64,000 bases of DNA from an uncultured cyanobacterium. Lineage in GTDB: Bacteria; Cyanobacteriota; Cyanobacteriia; PCC-6307; Cyanobiaceae. The stretch is taken from positions 1-64,000 of the forward strand of contig CAIOGZ010000077.1 of the NCBI GenBank assembly GCA_903858015.1, in the 5' to 3' direction. Of the stretch, positions 28,584 to 38,143 are shown piece after piece (position 1 is the first letter of the stretch; each line of letters opens with the position of its first letter). Under the pieces are notes generated by a model. The model worked only from the letters and a program-made list of their open reading frames with translations, was not told the origin of the DNA and searched no databases. Made by a program: the position numbers and the translations under genes.

Positions 28584-29598
28584 GCTGGGCCCAGCCCCTA
28601 ACCGAGGGGGCCATGCCATTGGGGCTGCCGCAGCAGCTTTGACAGAGCTTGAGGCCAGGGCGGTTGAGGCCGGTCTAAACGGAGAGCAGTTTGTCCATCT
28701 GGTGCTTCCGCTGCTGAAGCGGTTGGTGCTCCTGCAACGGGGCAGTGCTCAAGCGGACCAGGACTTAAGCAGCGCCATGCAGGCACCTTGTAGGTCCAAC
28801 CATCACGGGATCCACAAGCCCATCGTTCTCCTCAACGGGCCGGTGGGAGTCGGCAAGACAACCTTGGGACGGACCTTGCAGCTGCTCGCCCCTTGCCTCG
28901 GGCTGCACTTAGCCGTGGCTTCGATCGACGACGTCTACTTCCCCCTAGCCGAGCGGCGGCGCCGCCTGGCAGGGAATCCTTTTGGGGTGATGCGGGTGCC
29001 GCCAGGCAGCCACGACATTGGGCTGCTCATGGAGCGGCTTCAAGTCTGGCGCGCCGGATCCCGGCTGCGACTGCCTCGATTCGACAAAACCCTTGTCGAT
29101 GGTCAGGGGGATCGGGCTGGTGAGACCGAGCAAAGCGCCGATGCCCTGGTCTTGGAAGGGTGGTTGGTGGGTTGCCGTGCCCTGGGCAGCGATCGCCTGG
29201 CAGGGGCCATGGCCCGACTGGAGGGTTGGAACCTCTCGGAGCCGGAGTTGGAATGGTTACCCCACTGGGATCGGGAACTAGAGGCCTACGAAGGCCTATG
29301 GCAGAGCTGTGACGGACTCTGGTTGCTGAGACCAAACCACTGGAGCCTGCCAAGGCGGTGGCGGTTCCAAGCGGAAGCTCGCCAGCGCAGGGCAGGCGGC
29401 GCCTGGCTGTCGCCCGGGGCCCTGGATCAGTTGGTTCGGGCCAGCCTCCACTCCCTGCCGCCTCCCCTCTACCAGGACCCTCTCGTCGCGGGGCCAGCAG
29501 CGGATGCGAACGGGCAGCTGCCCCTGCTGGGCTTCACCCTGCTGGATCGGCGGCGGCGATGCCTATCAAGCCAGCTAGGAGAGCTAGGTTTGGGGTGA
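28546..29598 (+). CDS. Glycerate kinase (GLYK-type P-loop kinase)
   Basis: About 350 residues. The start is unclear: the frame is open well upstream, an ATG at 28546 overlaps the previous gene, and a later start is possible. The kinase domain begins with LLNGPVGVGKTTLGR (Walker A), then a DDVYFPLAERRRRLAGNP motif, DKTLVDGQGDR, and a Walker B-like ADALVLEGWLVGC. These match D-glycerate 3-kinase of plants and cyanobacteria, which closes the photorespiratory cycle. Confidence 0.85.
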   Translation: MRRCSRRSSLEPELGPAPNRGGHAIGAAAAALTELEARAVEAGLNGEQFVHLVLPLLKRLVLLQRGSAQADQDLSSAMQAPCRSNHHGIHKPIVLLNGPVGVGKTTLGRTLQLLAPCLGLHLAVASIDDVYFPLAERRRRLAGNPFGVMRVPPGSHDIGLLMERLQVWRAGSRLRLPRFDKTLVDGQGDRAGETEQSADALVLEGWLVGCRALGSDRLAGAMARLEGWNLSEPELEWLPHWDRELEAYEGLWQSCDGLWLLRPNHWSLPRRWRFQAEARQRRAGGAWLSPGALDQLVRASLHSLPPPLYQDPLVAGPAADANGQLPLLGFTLLDRRRRCLSSQLGELGLG

Positions 29599-29653
29599 TC
29601 TGCTCCGGGGTTGCCCCCTCTGATGTTCCCCGCCTCTGGGCAGGAAGGGAAGA

Positions 29654-29833
29654 TCAGGCTTCGGACTCGTCGGCCTCCTCGGCGATCGGATAAACAAAGC
29701 CTTGGGCCTTGCCGCTCAGCACGGCCTTGCCGATGGAAAGAGCCTTGGCGGCAGCAACACCAGCCTTGGCCTTCCAGTGGGCGTGGCGCTGGTTGCGCTT
29801 GCCTTTGGAGGTTTTCTTCTTGGGAACAGCCAT
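29654..29833 (-). CDS. rpmF: 50S ribosomal protein L32
   Basis: 59 residues beginning [19 protein letters not shown], the diagnostic start of bacterial L32. The cyanobacterial form lacks the zinc cysteines and ends in an acidic tail (EEADESEA). It is divergent from ftsH, with a 382-bp gap to the FtsH ATG. Confidence 0.95.
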   Translation of the reverse strand: MAVPKKKTSKGKRNQRHAHWKAKAGVAAAKALSIGKAVLSGKAQGFVYPIAEEADESEA

Positions 29834-30215
29834 CCCTTAACTCTTGCAGCCAAACCAAGATCATCCGTTGCGGACCTTCCCTTCGTCAAATCGCTCCTGC
29901 CTCGAATCGCTAAAGTGGATGCCACGGAGGAGCCTTGCTGGGAAGCCCTTGGCTGTCTCGGCCTGGCTCGCCCCCCACCAGCCCCACCCCTAGGCCGGCG
30001 ATCCCTCGCCCCCCAATCGCTGAGCTTTCGGGAGCCGTGAAGCTCCCTAGGGTTCAATCCCTGCAAGCCCCCCTCCCATTTACGCGCCCCAATCCACAGC
30101 TCCTCAGTTGTCCCTTCCTGTGTTACCCCAAGCCGGGCCGCCCATTGTCTCGCCGTGGGTTGCCACCGAAGCAGGTCAGTCCACCGCCCCTGGTCCTGGG
30201 GTCAACCCGGCCGGG
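29834..30215. other. Divergent promoter region between rpmF and ftsH
   Basis: About 380 bp with no RNA gene or second gene recognised. The ftsH frame is open from a TTG at 30108, which may shorten this gap. It must hold both promoters; I do not call specific boxes. Confidence 0.5.
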
Positions 30216-32222
30216 ATGACGAGCCAAGCAATCGATGGGGCCGCGCCCTCAACCGCTGCACCCGCAACCCCTGCACCCGCACCCCCCGCTGCGGTAACCC
30301 CAGCGGCAACAAAGCTTCTGGGGGTCACCCCCTCGAAACTGGAGCCTTCAACCCGATCGCCCCGTGCCGCTGCGCCATTCACGATTGGAGGGGAAGGCAG
30401 CGGAGCCCCCTCCTACAGCCAGCTGCTGCAGGATCTGAGCAGAGGCCGGGTTAAGGATCTGCTCCTTTCTCCCCGCCGGGGAGTTGTGGAGGCAACCTAT
30501 AAAGACGGGCACAGCGCCCAGGTGGCTGTTCTCAACGACAACCAATTGCTGATCCGCACGGCTAGCAAGGCCGATGTCCCCCTGACCGTAAGGGATGAGC
30601 AAAGGGATGAAGCCTTGGCAGGCCTGGTGGGAAATCTGTTGCTGGTGCTGCTGCTGCTCACCGGCCTCACCCTGTTGATTCGCCGTTCTGCCCAGGTAGC
30701 CAACAAGACCCTGGGCTTTGGCCGCAGCCAGCCCCGCCTGTTGGCGGAAGGCGGGGCGGTGGTGCGTTTCGAGGATGTGGCCGGCATCGGCGAAGCCAAG
30801 GAGGAGTTGCAGGAGGTGGTTACTTTTCTGCGGGCTCCCGAACGTTTCACCTCGGTGGGAGCCAAGATCCCTAAGGGTGTCTTGCTGATTGGCCCTCCCG
30901 GTACCGGTAAAACCCTCTTAGCCCGGGCGATTGCCGGTGAGGCAGGGGTGCCATTCTTCTCAATGGCCGCCTCCGAATTCGTGGAGATGTTCGTTGGGGT
31001 TGGTGCCAGCCGGGTACGGGATTTATTCCGTCAAGCCAAGGCAAAAGCACCCTGCATCATCTTTATCGATGAGATTGATGCGGTCGGTCGGCAGCGGGGA
31101 GCCGGCATCGGTGGCGGCAACGATGAACGGGAGCAGACCCTCAACCAGTTGCTTACCGAGATGGACGGCTTTGAAGAGAACTCCGGCGTCATCCTGCTCG
31201 CGGCTACCAACCGACCCGATGTGCTTGATTCAGCCCTCATGCGTCCCGGCCGCTTCGATCGGAGGATCACGGTGGATCTTCCCGATCGCAAGGGCCGCGA
31301 AGACATCCTTTCGGTGCATGCCCGTAGCCGACCCCTAGCCGAGTCGGTCTCCTTGGCCGATTGGGCGGCCCGCACACCTGGCTTCTCAGGGGCTGACCTC
31401 TCCAACCTGCTCAACGAAGCAGCCATCCTCACTGCTCGTCGCCACCAAGATCGCATCGACGATGCCGCCATCGGCGACGCCCTCGAGCGCATCACCATGG
31501 GGCTAACGGCTGCTCCACTCCAAGATAGTGCCAAAAAACGCCTGATTGCTTACCACGAGGTAGGCCACGCCTTGCTGACGACCCTGCTGCCCAACGCCGA
31601 TAAACTCGATAAAGTAACTCTCCTACCCAGGGCTGGAGGTGTGGGTGGCTTTGCCCGTACCATGCCGGATGAGGATATACTCGATTCTGGCTTGATTAGT
31701 AAGGCCTACTTGCGCTCCCGATTGGTGGTGGTGCTCGGGGGGCGGGCGGCCGAGATCGTGGTGTTTGGTCCCAGTGAAGTCACCCAGGGGGCCGCCGGCG
31801 ACCTGCAGATGGTGAGCCGCATCTGCCGGGAAATGGTGACGCGCTACGGCTTCTCCAGCCTAGGACCGGTGGCCCTGGAGGCCGACTCAGGCCAGGTATT
31901 TTTGGGGCGTGATTTGATTCGCTCTGAGTCCCCCTATTCCAGCCGCACTGGCAGTCAGATCGATAGCAAGGTTCGAGATCTGGCGGTGCAGGCCCTGGAT
32001 CAGGCCCTGGTAGTGCTGCGTCCGCGTCGCCAATTGATGGACCTGCTGGTGGAACGACTGATCGCCGAAGAAACCATCAATGGCGAGAGTTTCCGGGCTG
32101 CGGTGGCTGCCTGGGAGGCAGAGCAGCCGCAGTTGCCAGCCGTGCCCGCCCAGCTCGATTCACTCCTGGCTGCCGGAACCTCCGGTGAAGCGGATATCAA
32201 GGCTGCGAAGGTAGGTGTGTAG
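30216..32222 (+). CDS. ftsH: FtsH ATP-dependent zinc metalloprotease
   Basis: 668 residues from the ATG at 30216; the frame is open from a TTG at 30108. The first 80 residues are Ala/Pro-rich, and only one clear hydrophobic helix is seen ([17 protein letters not shown]); FtsH proteins usually have two. AAA motifs: GPPGTGKT (Walker A), [11 protein letters not shown] (Walker B), the second region of homology around [17 protein letters not shown], and the peptidase zinc motif HEVGH. It degrades damaged membrane and soluble proteins, e.g. photosystem II D1 in cyanobacteria. Its 3' end overlaps the convergent cupin gene by 63 bp. Confidence 0.95.
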   Translation: MTSQAIDGAAPSTAAPATPAPAPPAAVTPAATKLLGVTPSKLEPSTRSPRAAAPFTIGGEGSGAPSYSQLLQDLSRGRVKDLLLSPRRGVVEATYKDGHSAQVAVLNDNQLLIRTASKADVPLTVRDEQRDEALAGLVGNLLLVLLLLTGLTLLIRRSAQVANKTLGFGRSQPRLLAEGGAVVRFEDVAGIGEAKEELQEVVTFLRAPERFTSVGAKIPKGVLLIGPPGTGKTLLARAIAGEAGVPFFSMAASEFVEMFVGVGASRVRDLFRQAKAKAPCIIFIDEIDAVGRQRGAGIGGGNDEREQTLNQLLTEMDGFEENSGVILLAATNRPDVLDSALMRPGRFDRRITVDLPDRKGREDILSVHARSRPLAESVSLADWAARTPGFSGADLSNLLNEAAILTARRHQDRIDDAAIGDALERITMGLTAAPLQDSAKKRLIAYHEVGHALLTTLLPNADKLDKVTLLPRAGGVGGFARTMPDEDILDSGLISKAYLRSRLVVVLGGRAAEIVVFGPSEVTQGAAGDLQMVSRICREMVTRYGFSSLGPVALEADSGQVFLGRDLIRSESPYSSRTGSQIDSKVRDLAVQALDQALVVLRPRRQLMDLLVERLIAEETINGESFRAAVAAWEAEQPQLPAVPAQLDSLLAAGTSGEADIKAAKVGV

Positions 32223-33194
32223 TCCGGCATCCTGAATCGGTAGCAGTCTGGCCCTACGACCACTGGTGTTGACATGGGCATGCCAAAGGCCGGGTGGTGT
32301 GATGAAAGCTCCACCGCTCTGCCAGTCTATCCGCTGCGGATTATGGATCTCGCCGCTGCTGTCCAGTTCACTTCCCACCAAGGTGTAACAGCCAGGGTCA
32401 CAGTCGAGAATCAGATCGAGGGCCACTGATTGATGCCGATGGGGGGCTTGTACCGCGCCGGCGGGAACGATCCCTTGCATCGCCCAGAGGGTGTGGGTCA
32501 CCGTTCGACTCGCCGGTAGATCGGCGTTAGCCAACAACAGACTCAGTCTGTTCGCCTTCGCAGCGCTCGGGTCGGCGAGTAGGGCTAGGAGCCTGCGCTC
32601 CAGGTCGGCGGCTCGGTATAGGCAGGGCCGAAAACGGGGCAGGCTCGGCTCCACCCCGAGATAGCGCAGCAGGGGGCCATCGTGTACCCAATACAACACA
32701 GAATCGGCCGAGGCCTGCAGCAATGGTGCGTCCCCGGCGGGCAGGGCGAACACGTCGCCGGCTCCCCAGGTCAACGCCAACGGCTGGCTATCGCCGTGCC
32801 CAGCCCGCTCCAGTTTCCCCCGGCCGGCCAGCACGGCAAAGAGGGAACTGCTGGCGCAGGCTGGGGCTTCGAGGCAGTCCCCGGCCAGAATGCGTAAAAA
32901 ATGGGCTGCAAGACCGGGACTGGTGGCAGGCCCCGGGCAGCCCAGCTTGTCGCTCAGGTCGAGGGGCAAGATGGCCGTCGGACCACTTGCATGCAGTTCT
33001 GGCCCCCATTGCCGCAGCGCAATTGGCTCGGTGAGGCCATGCCGAATGGGATTGGCAGCCTCGCGATAGTCAAACCAGAGGGCCGGCCCCTGCCAGTCCG
33101 TGTCGGAATCTCCAAGCGTGGGGCCGGGCCCCACCAGGGGCTCGTGCAATCGCGAGCTAGGGCTGGTTGGACTCGGGCTAGTTGGGGTGGTCAT
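32160..33194 (-). CDS. Cupin-domain protein (gentisate 1,2-dioxygenase-like)
   Basis: 344 residues with two cupin-like halves. The second half has a metal-binding pattern (QAPHRHQSVALDLIL, with HRH, and later PPGLWHAHVNTS). The first half is less complete (AGDVFALPAG). It resembles gentisate/salicylate dioxygenase-type bicupins, but substrate and activity are unknown. The last 63 bp overlap the ftsH 3' end on the opposite strand. Confidence 0.8.
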   Translation of the reverse strand: MTTPTSPSPTSPSSRLHEPLVGPGPTLGDSDTDWQGPALWFDYREAANPIRHGLTEPIALRQWGPELHASGPTAILPLDLSDKLGCPGPATSPGLAAHFLRILAGDCLEAPACASSSLFAVLAGRGKLERAGHGDSQPLALTWGAGDVFALPAGDAPLLQASADSVLYWVHDGPLLRYLGVEPSLPRFRPCLYRAADLERRLLALLADPSAAKANRLSLLLANADLPASRTVTHTLWAMQGIVPAGAVQAPHRHQSVALDLILDCDPGCYTLVGSELDSSGEIHNPQRIDWQSGGAFITPPGLWHAHVNTSGRRARLLPIQDAGLHTYLRSLDIRFTGGSGSQE

Positions 33195-33342
33195 GCCTGG
33201 GCGCTCCGGTTTTCCAGCTGGCTATTAACCCTATGGGCAAGGGCCTGGGAAATGGGGGGAGTTGGGCTTTTCAATCGCTGATCATGGTGATCAGATCAAT
33301 GGTTTGAGGTGATTGCGGCCATTCCGGAGCGCTCTAAGTGGA

Positions 33343-33618
33343 TCAGCCACCGGCCACGGCTGGCACGATGCTCACCTCATCACCATCAGCCAAGGCGGTA
33401 CTCTGGTGATCTAGAAAGCGGATGTCTTCGCTGTTCACGTATATATTGAGAAAGCGGCGCAACTTGCCATTTTCATCGCAGAGGCGAGCTTTAATGCCGG
33501 GGAAAAGCTCCTCCAGGCCCTGCAGCAGTTGATCCACGCTGGCTGCCTCAAGGCTGACGGTGGCCTCGTCGTTGGTGAATTTCTGCAGAGGGGTGGGGAT
33601 CAGAACCTGGACGGGCAT
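33343..33618 (-). CDS. MoaD/ThiS-family sulfur carrier protein
   Basis: 91 residues, beta-grasp fold length, ending in the Gly-Gly (VPAVAGG) that is adenylated and thiocarboxylated. The start [14 protein letters not shown] and the core [12 protein letters not shown] fit MoaD/ThiS/CysO-like proteins. It sits directly downstream of thrC (96 bp), a pairing that suggests a role with the PLP enzyme in sulfur-containing amino acid or thiocarboxylate metabolism. Confidence 0.88.
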   Translation of the reverse strand: MPVQVLIPTPLQKFTNDEATVSLEAASVDQLLQGLEELFPGIKARLCDENGKLRRFLNIYVNSEDIRFLDHQSTALADGDEVSIVPAVAGG

Positions 33619-33713
33619 GGTGGGAAATTAAGGCAGAGGGGAAAGGGAAGCTGGTAGCTGCTGTTGCGGAGAATCGGCGATTTCTGGGCATGGGCGGCCC
33701 AGCCAAGGGGCGT

Positions 33714-34982
33714 TCAGTTGGTTCGATGCAACGCTTGGGAGCGTTCCCAGGCGGCATTGAAGCTGGCCAGTTGGGGCTCGATCGTCAGCGGTTCGCCGAT
33801 GCAGCCGGCCACCGCCTCCGTGGTCTTGAGGCCATTGCCTGTGATGTAAGCCACCGTCGTCTCATCTGGGTTGATCTTGCCCTGCTCGGCGAGCTTTTTG
33901 AGCACGGCAACGGTGGTACCGCCGGCCGTTTCAGTGAACACACCCTCGGTTTCAGCCAGGAGCTTGATGCCTTCGATAATCTCAGCATCGCTGACTGCGG
34001 CAATGGTGCCGCCGGTGCGGTTGGCGATGTCGATGGCGTACGGGCCATCGGCCGGGTTGCCGATCGCGATCGATTTGGCGATGGTGTTGGGCTTGACCGG
34101 GGTGATGAAATCCCGTCCTGCGGCAAAGGCCTGGGCAATCGGTGAACATCCTTCAGCCTGGGCACCGCTAAAACGAACAGGTTTTTCATCAACAAGACCA
34201 ACTTTGATGAATTCGTCGAAGCCCTTGCGGATCTTGGTAAATAGGGAGCCCGAAGCCAGTGGGGCAACAATGTGATCGGGTAATTGCCAGCCTAGTTGTT
34301 CGATAACCTCATAGCCAAGGGTTTTTGATCCCTCCGAGTAGTAGGGACGCAGATTGATATTTACGAATCCCCAGCCATAGGTGTTAGCTACTTCACAGCA
34401 GAGGCGATTAACCTGGTCATAGTTGCCCTTGACAGCCATCAAGGTGGGATTATAAATAAGTGTTCCCAGCACCTTGCCAAGCTCCAGGTCACTGGGGATA
34501 AAGACGCAGCATTCGAGCCCGGCATGGGCGGCGATGGCGGCTGTTGAGTTTGCCAGGTTGCCTGTGGAAGCACAGCTCACGGTGGTGAAGCCCAGTTCGC
34601 GGGCCCGGGTTAAAGCCACCGATACCACCCGATCCTTGAAGGAGAGTGTGGGCATATTGACACCGTCGTTTTTGATGTAAAGGGAGCGCAGCCCTAGGCG
34701 TCGGGCCAATCTGTTGGCTTTTAGTAGGGGGGTGAAGCCCGTGCCCACATCGATCGGATCGCCGGCAATCGGTAGAAATTCGCGGTAGCGCCAGATCGAA
34801 GCGGGTCCGGCTTCGATGGTGGCGCGGCTGACGCGGCTGCGAATCACGTCATAGTCGTAAACCACCTCAAGCGGCCCGAAGCAAACGTCTTCGCAGACGT
34901 GGCGGGCTCCGGCTTCATAGGGGTGACCGCACTCCTTGCAGCGCAGCCCGATGAAGGTGGAACGGGACAGGGTGGCCGTCAC
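33714..34982 (-). CDS. thrC: Threonine synthase (zinc-ribbon type)
   Basis: 422 residues. It converts O-phosphohomoserine to threonine using PLP. The PLP lysine is in TLSFKDRV and the phosphate loop in ASTGNLANS. An N-terminal zinc-ribbon-like segment (CKECGHPYEAGARHVCEDVC) is present, as in a subgroup of cyanobacterial ThrC proteins. The downstream gene encodes a MoaD-like carrier. The threonine synthase call rests on family resemblance; related PLP enzymes exist. Confidence 0.9.
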   Translation of the reverse strand: MTATLSRSTFIGLRCKECGHPYEAGARHVCEDVCFGPLEVVYDYDVIRSRVSRATIEAGPASIWRYREFLPIAGDPIDVGTGFTPLLKANRLARRLGLRSLYIKNDGVNMPTLSFKDRVVSVALTRARELGFTTVSCASTGNLANSTAAIAAHAGLECCVFIPSDLELGKVLGTLIYNPTLMAVKGNYDQVNRLCCEVANTYGWGFVNINLRPYYSEGSKTLGYEVIEQLGWQLPDHIVAPLASGSLFTKIRKGFDEFIKVGLVDEKPVRFSGAQAEGCSPIAQAFAAGRDFITPVKPNTIAKSIAIGNPADGPYAIDIANRTGGTIAAVSDAEIIEGIKLLAETEGVFTETAGGTTVAVLKKLAEQGKINPDETTVAYITGNGLKTTEAVAGCIGEPLTIEPQLASFNAAWERSQALHRTN

Positions 34983-35128
34983 GGCAATCGCCCAGCAATG
35001 GCAAAACGCTAGCAGCTGTGCCCAGCAAGACTGGGAAAGCCCGATTCCAAGGGTCGGGATTTGTTTTGCAACGGTTGGGCTGAAGAAATGGGGCTTGACC
35101 CCCCCGGGCCCTTTCCTAGCCTTTTGGG

Positions 35129-38038
35129 GTGAGTATCCCCGCTGGTAACTCTTTGCGGCGCCTCCTGCTGCGTCTACTTGTCCCCGCTGGGGGGCTGCTG
35201 TTGGGCCTTCTGGTGCTGCTGCCCCGCCTGGGCATCGAATGGCAGTGGTTTGCCCAATTTGGTTTTCAGGGGGTGTTGCTCCGCCGTTGGCTCCTCCAGA
35301 TCACGGCTTTCGCCGTGGTGATGGGGCTTGGTGTTCCCCTGCAGATGCAGCAATTGCAGCGCTGCTGGCGATTGCGCCAAGCCGCCGCTGCCAAGACCCT
35401 GCCCAACTCTCCATTGGTGGCCCTGGCGCCTCTGCCACTGCTCCTGGTGTTGGCCGGCCTGGTGTTGCTGCTGGCCGGGGGTCTGACCTACCTGCTGGTG
35501 CAAGCCCGCGACCTCATTGCCTCGCCCTTCAGTGGTCGCGTGATCACAGGCATTCCCGTGCTTGCTGACCTCCCCCCCTGGCTGTTTCTCAGCCTGGCGG
35601 CAGGCCTGCTGCTTCCCCTGCTGCTCTGGCCCCATACCAGCTTGCGCATTGCCCTGGCCGCCGCCCTGACGGCTTCTGCCACCGCGATCGCCCGGGGCTG
35701 GAGCTTTTGGTTACCGGCTCTGCTGGCTACCCCTTTTGGCGAGCGGGATCCCATCACCGGCGTTGATCTGGCCTTCACCGTGCTCCAACTTCCGGCGCTG
35801 CACCTTCTGGTGAGCGTGATCGTGGCCCAGACCGCGGTCGGTTTGGCGGGGTGTCTTTGGCTCAGCTTGACGGAAGGCAACTCCCTTTCCGATCTGCGTT
35901 TTCCTGGCCTGAGCCGACCCCAACAGGGGGTACTCCAGCCCCAGTTGGCTGTGTTGGCAGCCATGGCAGCCCTCAGCAATGCCCTGGCCCCTTTCGATTT
36001 GATGGTGCAGGGCAGTGGGGTGGCCTCTGGCGCCGGATTTGTGGATTTGCATGTGCGCCTGCCGTTGCGACTGCTGCTCGCAGCCCTGCTTCTCCTAACG
36101 GCCAGCGGGTTGATGGTGCCGCTGCCGCCCACCTGGCTGCGGCGCGGTGCCCTGATTCCCTTGGCCAGCATCGCCCTGCTGGTGCCCTTCGCCGAATGGG
36201 TGGTGGCCCCCCTGGTGCAGCGGCTGCTGGTGCAACCCAAGGAGTTGAAGCTGGAAACCCCATACCTTGAACGTTCAATTCAAGCCACCCGGCGCGCCTT
36301 TGGACTGGCTTCGATGCGGCAAGTGACCCTCGAGCCGCGTCAGGGACTGGAGCTGGAGGACCTGCTCAAGGCCCCCGGCACCCTCGCCAATATCCGTCTC
36401 TGGGATAGCAAACCCCTGCTGGCCACCAACCGCCAACTGCAACAGCTTCGCCTCTATTACCGATTCAACTCAGCAGCTGTTGACCGCTATCCTCTGGCAC
36501 AAGACCCAATTCGCCAGGGTTCTCAACAGGTGTTGATAGCAGCTCGCGAAATTGATACCGGCGCCCTCAGCAAAGATTCCCGAACCTGGTTGAATCGCCA
36601 CATGGTGTTCACCCATGGCTACGGTTTCACCGTATCGACGGTCAATGCCTTCGGACCCGATGGTTTGCCCCTCTATTTCGTCAAGGACCTAGGGCTCAGT
36701 GGCAAGGTTCAGGGGATCGCCGAGCTAGGCCTCTCTGATCAAGCCGTCAGAAGGGCCCTGCCGGTAGGGCGGCCGCGCCTCTATTTCGGTTCCGCTCCAA
36801 CTCCCTATGCGATCGCCCCCACCGAGGTGCGGGAGTTCGACTACCCCGAAGGCGATTTGAATGTCTATTCCCATTACGGCGGTAGTGCTGGTTTGCCGAT
36901 TCACGCTCCCTTGCAGCGGCTGATGGCAGCGGCCTATTTGGGCGAACCGCGTCTTTTATTTACTGGCTCCCTAACCCGTTCTTCACGCCTACTTCTGCGC
37001 CGGCGCGTCAGCGAGCGTTTGACGGCTCTTGCCCCATTCCTGCGTTTCGAAAGTCAGCCCTATCTGGTCACCGTCCAGGTGGAGGCCAGCAACGGCTATG
37101 ACACCAGGCAACATCAATATTGGCTGCTGGATGGTTTCACCACCAGCAATAGCTACCCCTATTCCGAGGCAAACCCAACCGGCATTCGCTATTTCCGTAA
37201 CCCGGTGAAGGCGGTGGTGGATGCCTACAACGGCAAGGTATGGCTTTACGTCAGTGATCCAGGTGACCCCGTACTGGCCACCTGGAGGCGAGCGTTTCCA
37301 GAGTTGTTTCAGCCGCTTTCAGCCATGCCTCTAGCTTTGCAGAAACATATTCAGGTTCCCCGCAGCCAGTTCTCGATCCAGGCGGAGCGATTGCTGCGCT
37401 ACCACGTCACTGATGTGCGCACTTTCTACAACGGCGATGATGTGTGGTCGATCCCGCTTGAAATCTATGGCTCTAGCAACATCCCGGTGGAGCCCTACCA
37501 TCTTACCCTCCAGTTGCCAGGCCAGCAACGGCCTGAGTTCGTGTTGCTGCTCCCGTTCTCGCCGGTGAAGCGCCCGAACCTAGTCGCTTGGCTGGCGGCC
37601 CGCAATGATCCTCCCAATTATGGCGAGCAGCTGTTGGCCCGTTTCCCGCAACAGCGCCTGCTACTCGGACCCCAACAGATATCCTCGTTGATTGAACAGG
37701 ACCCGGCCATCAGCTATCAGTTTGGCCTTTGGAATCGGGCAGGATCCCGCCTGATTCATGGCAACCTGCTGGTGCTGCCAGTGGGGCGAGGCCTGCTCTA
37801 CGTGGAGCCGATTTACCTGCAGTCGCGTAATAATGATCTCCCCACTCTGGTGCGAGTTGTGGTAACTGATGGTCGCACCATCGTCATGGAGCGCAATCTT
37901 CAGCAGGCCCTCAGTGAGTTGGTCAACCGTAAGGCCCGTGCCACGACCACGGCCCCGATGACCCCAGCCTCAGCGGCGGCACCGGCCGCCTCCCCACCAC
38001 CAGCGGCAGCAAAGCCGACGCCCCCTGCCCAGCGCTGA
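35129..38038 (+). CDS. UPF0182 family membrane protein
   Basis: 969 residues from a GTG. The first about 320 residues hold seven hydrophobic helices; the rest is a large soluble domain with motifs typical of UPF0182 (e.g. YLERSIQATRRAFGL, RLYYRFNSAAVDRY, VYSHYGGSAGLPI and PYSEANPTGIRYFRNPVKAVVDAYNG). The C-terminus is Ala/Pro-rich. Widely conserved in actinobacteria and cyanobacteria; function unknown. Confidence 0.95.
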   Translation: MSIPAGNSLRRLLLRLLVPAGGLLLGLLVLLPRLGIEWQWFAQFGFQGVLLRRWLLQITAFAVVMGLGVPLQMQQLQRCWRLRQAAAAKTLPNSPLVALAPLPLLLVLAGLVLLLAGGLTYLLVQARDLIASPFSGRVITGIPVLADLPPWLFLSLAAGLLLPLLLWPHTSLRIALAAALTASATAIARGWSFWLPALLATPFGERDPITGVDLAFTVLQLPALHLLVSVIVAQTAVGLAGCLWLSLTEGNSLSDLRFPGLSRPQQGVLQPQLAVLAAMAALSNALAPFDLMVQGSGVASGAGFVDLHVRLPLRLLLAALLLLTASGLMVPLPPTWLRRGALIPLASIALLVPFAEWVVAPLVQRLLVQPKELKLETPYLERSIQATRRAFGLASMRQVTLEPRQGLELEDLLKAPGTLANIRLWDSKPLLATNRQLQQLRLYYRFNSAAVDRYPLAQDPIRQGSQQVLIAAREIDTGALSKDSRTWLNRHMVFTHGYGFTVSTVNAFGPDGLPLYFVKDLGLSGKVQGIAELGLSDQAVRRALPVGRPRLYFGSAPTPYAIAPTEVREFDYPEGDLNVYSHYGGSAGLPIHAPLQRLMAAAYLGEPRLLFTGSLTRSSRLLLRRRVSERLTALAPFLRFESQPYLVTVQVEASNGYDTRQHQYWLLDGFTTSNSYPYSEANPTGIRYFRNPVKAVVDAYNGKVWLYVSDPGDPVLATWRRAFPELFQPLSAMPLALQKHIQVPRSQFSIQAERLLRYHVTDVRTFYNGDDVWSIPLEIYGSSNIPVEPYHLTLQLPGQQRPEFVLLLPFSPVKRPNLVAWLAARNDPPNYGEQLLARFPQQRLLLGPQQISSLIEQDPAISYQFGLWNRAGSRLIHGNLLVLPVGRGLLYVEPIYLQSRNNDLPTLVRVVVTDGRTIVMERNLQQALSELVNRKARATTTAPMTPASAAAPAASPPPAAAKPTPPAQR

Positions 38039-38097
38039 GTCCACTGCTGGAGAGGGGGCTGGCTCAGCGCAATCGCAAAATCGGCGATGGCAAGCCA

Positions 38098-38122
38098 TAA
38101 AAAAAGCCCCCGTGGGGGGGCT
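38098..38122 (-). terminator. Rho-independent terminator of fba
   Basis: AGCCCCC..GGGGGGGCT forms a strong stem (38105-38122). On the minus strand it is followed by a run of seven T's (38099-38105). It lies 22 bp after the fba stop, a textbook intrinsic terminator. Confidence 0.85.
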
Positions 38123-38143
38123 CCGGATTGCAGCCTTGAATAA

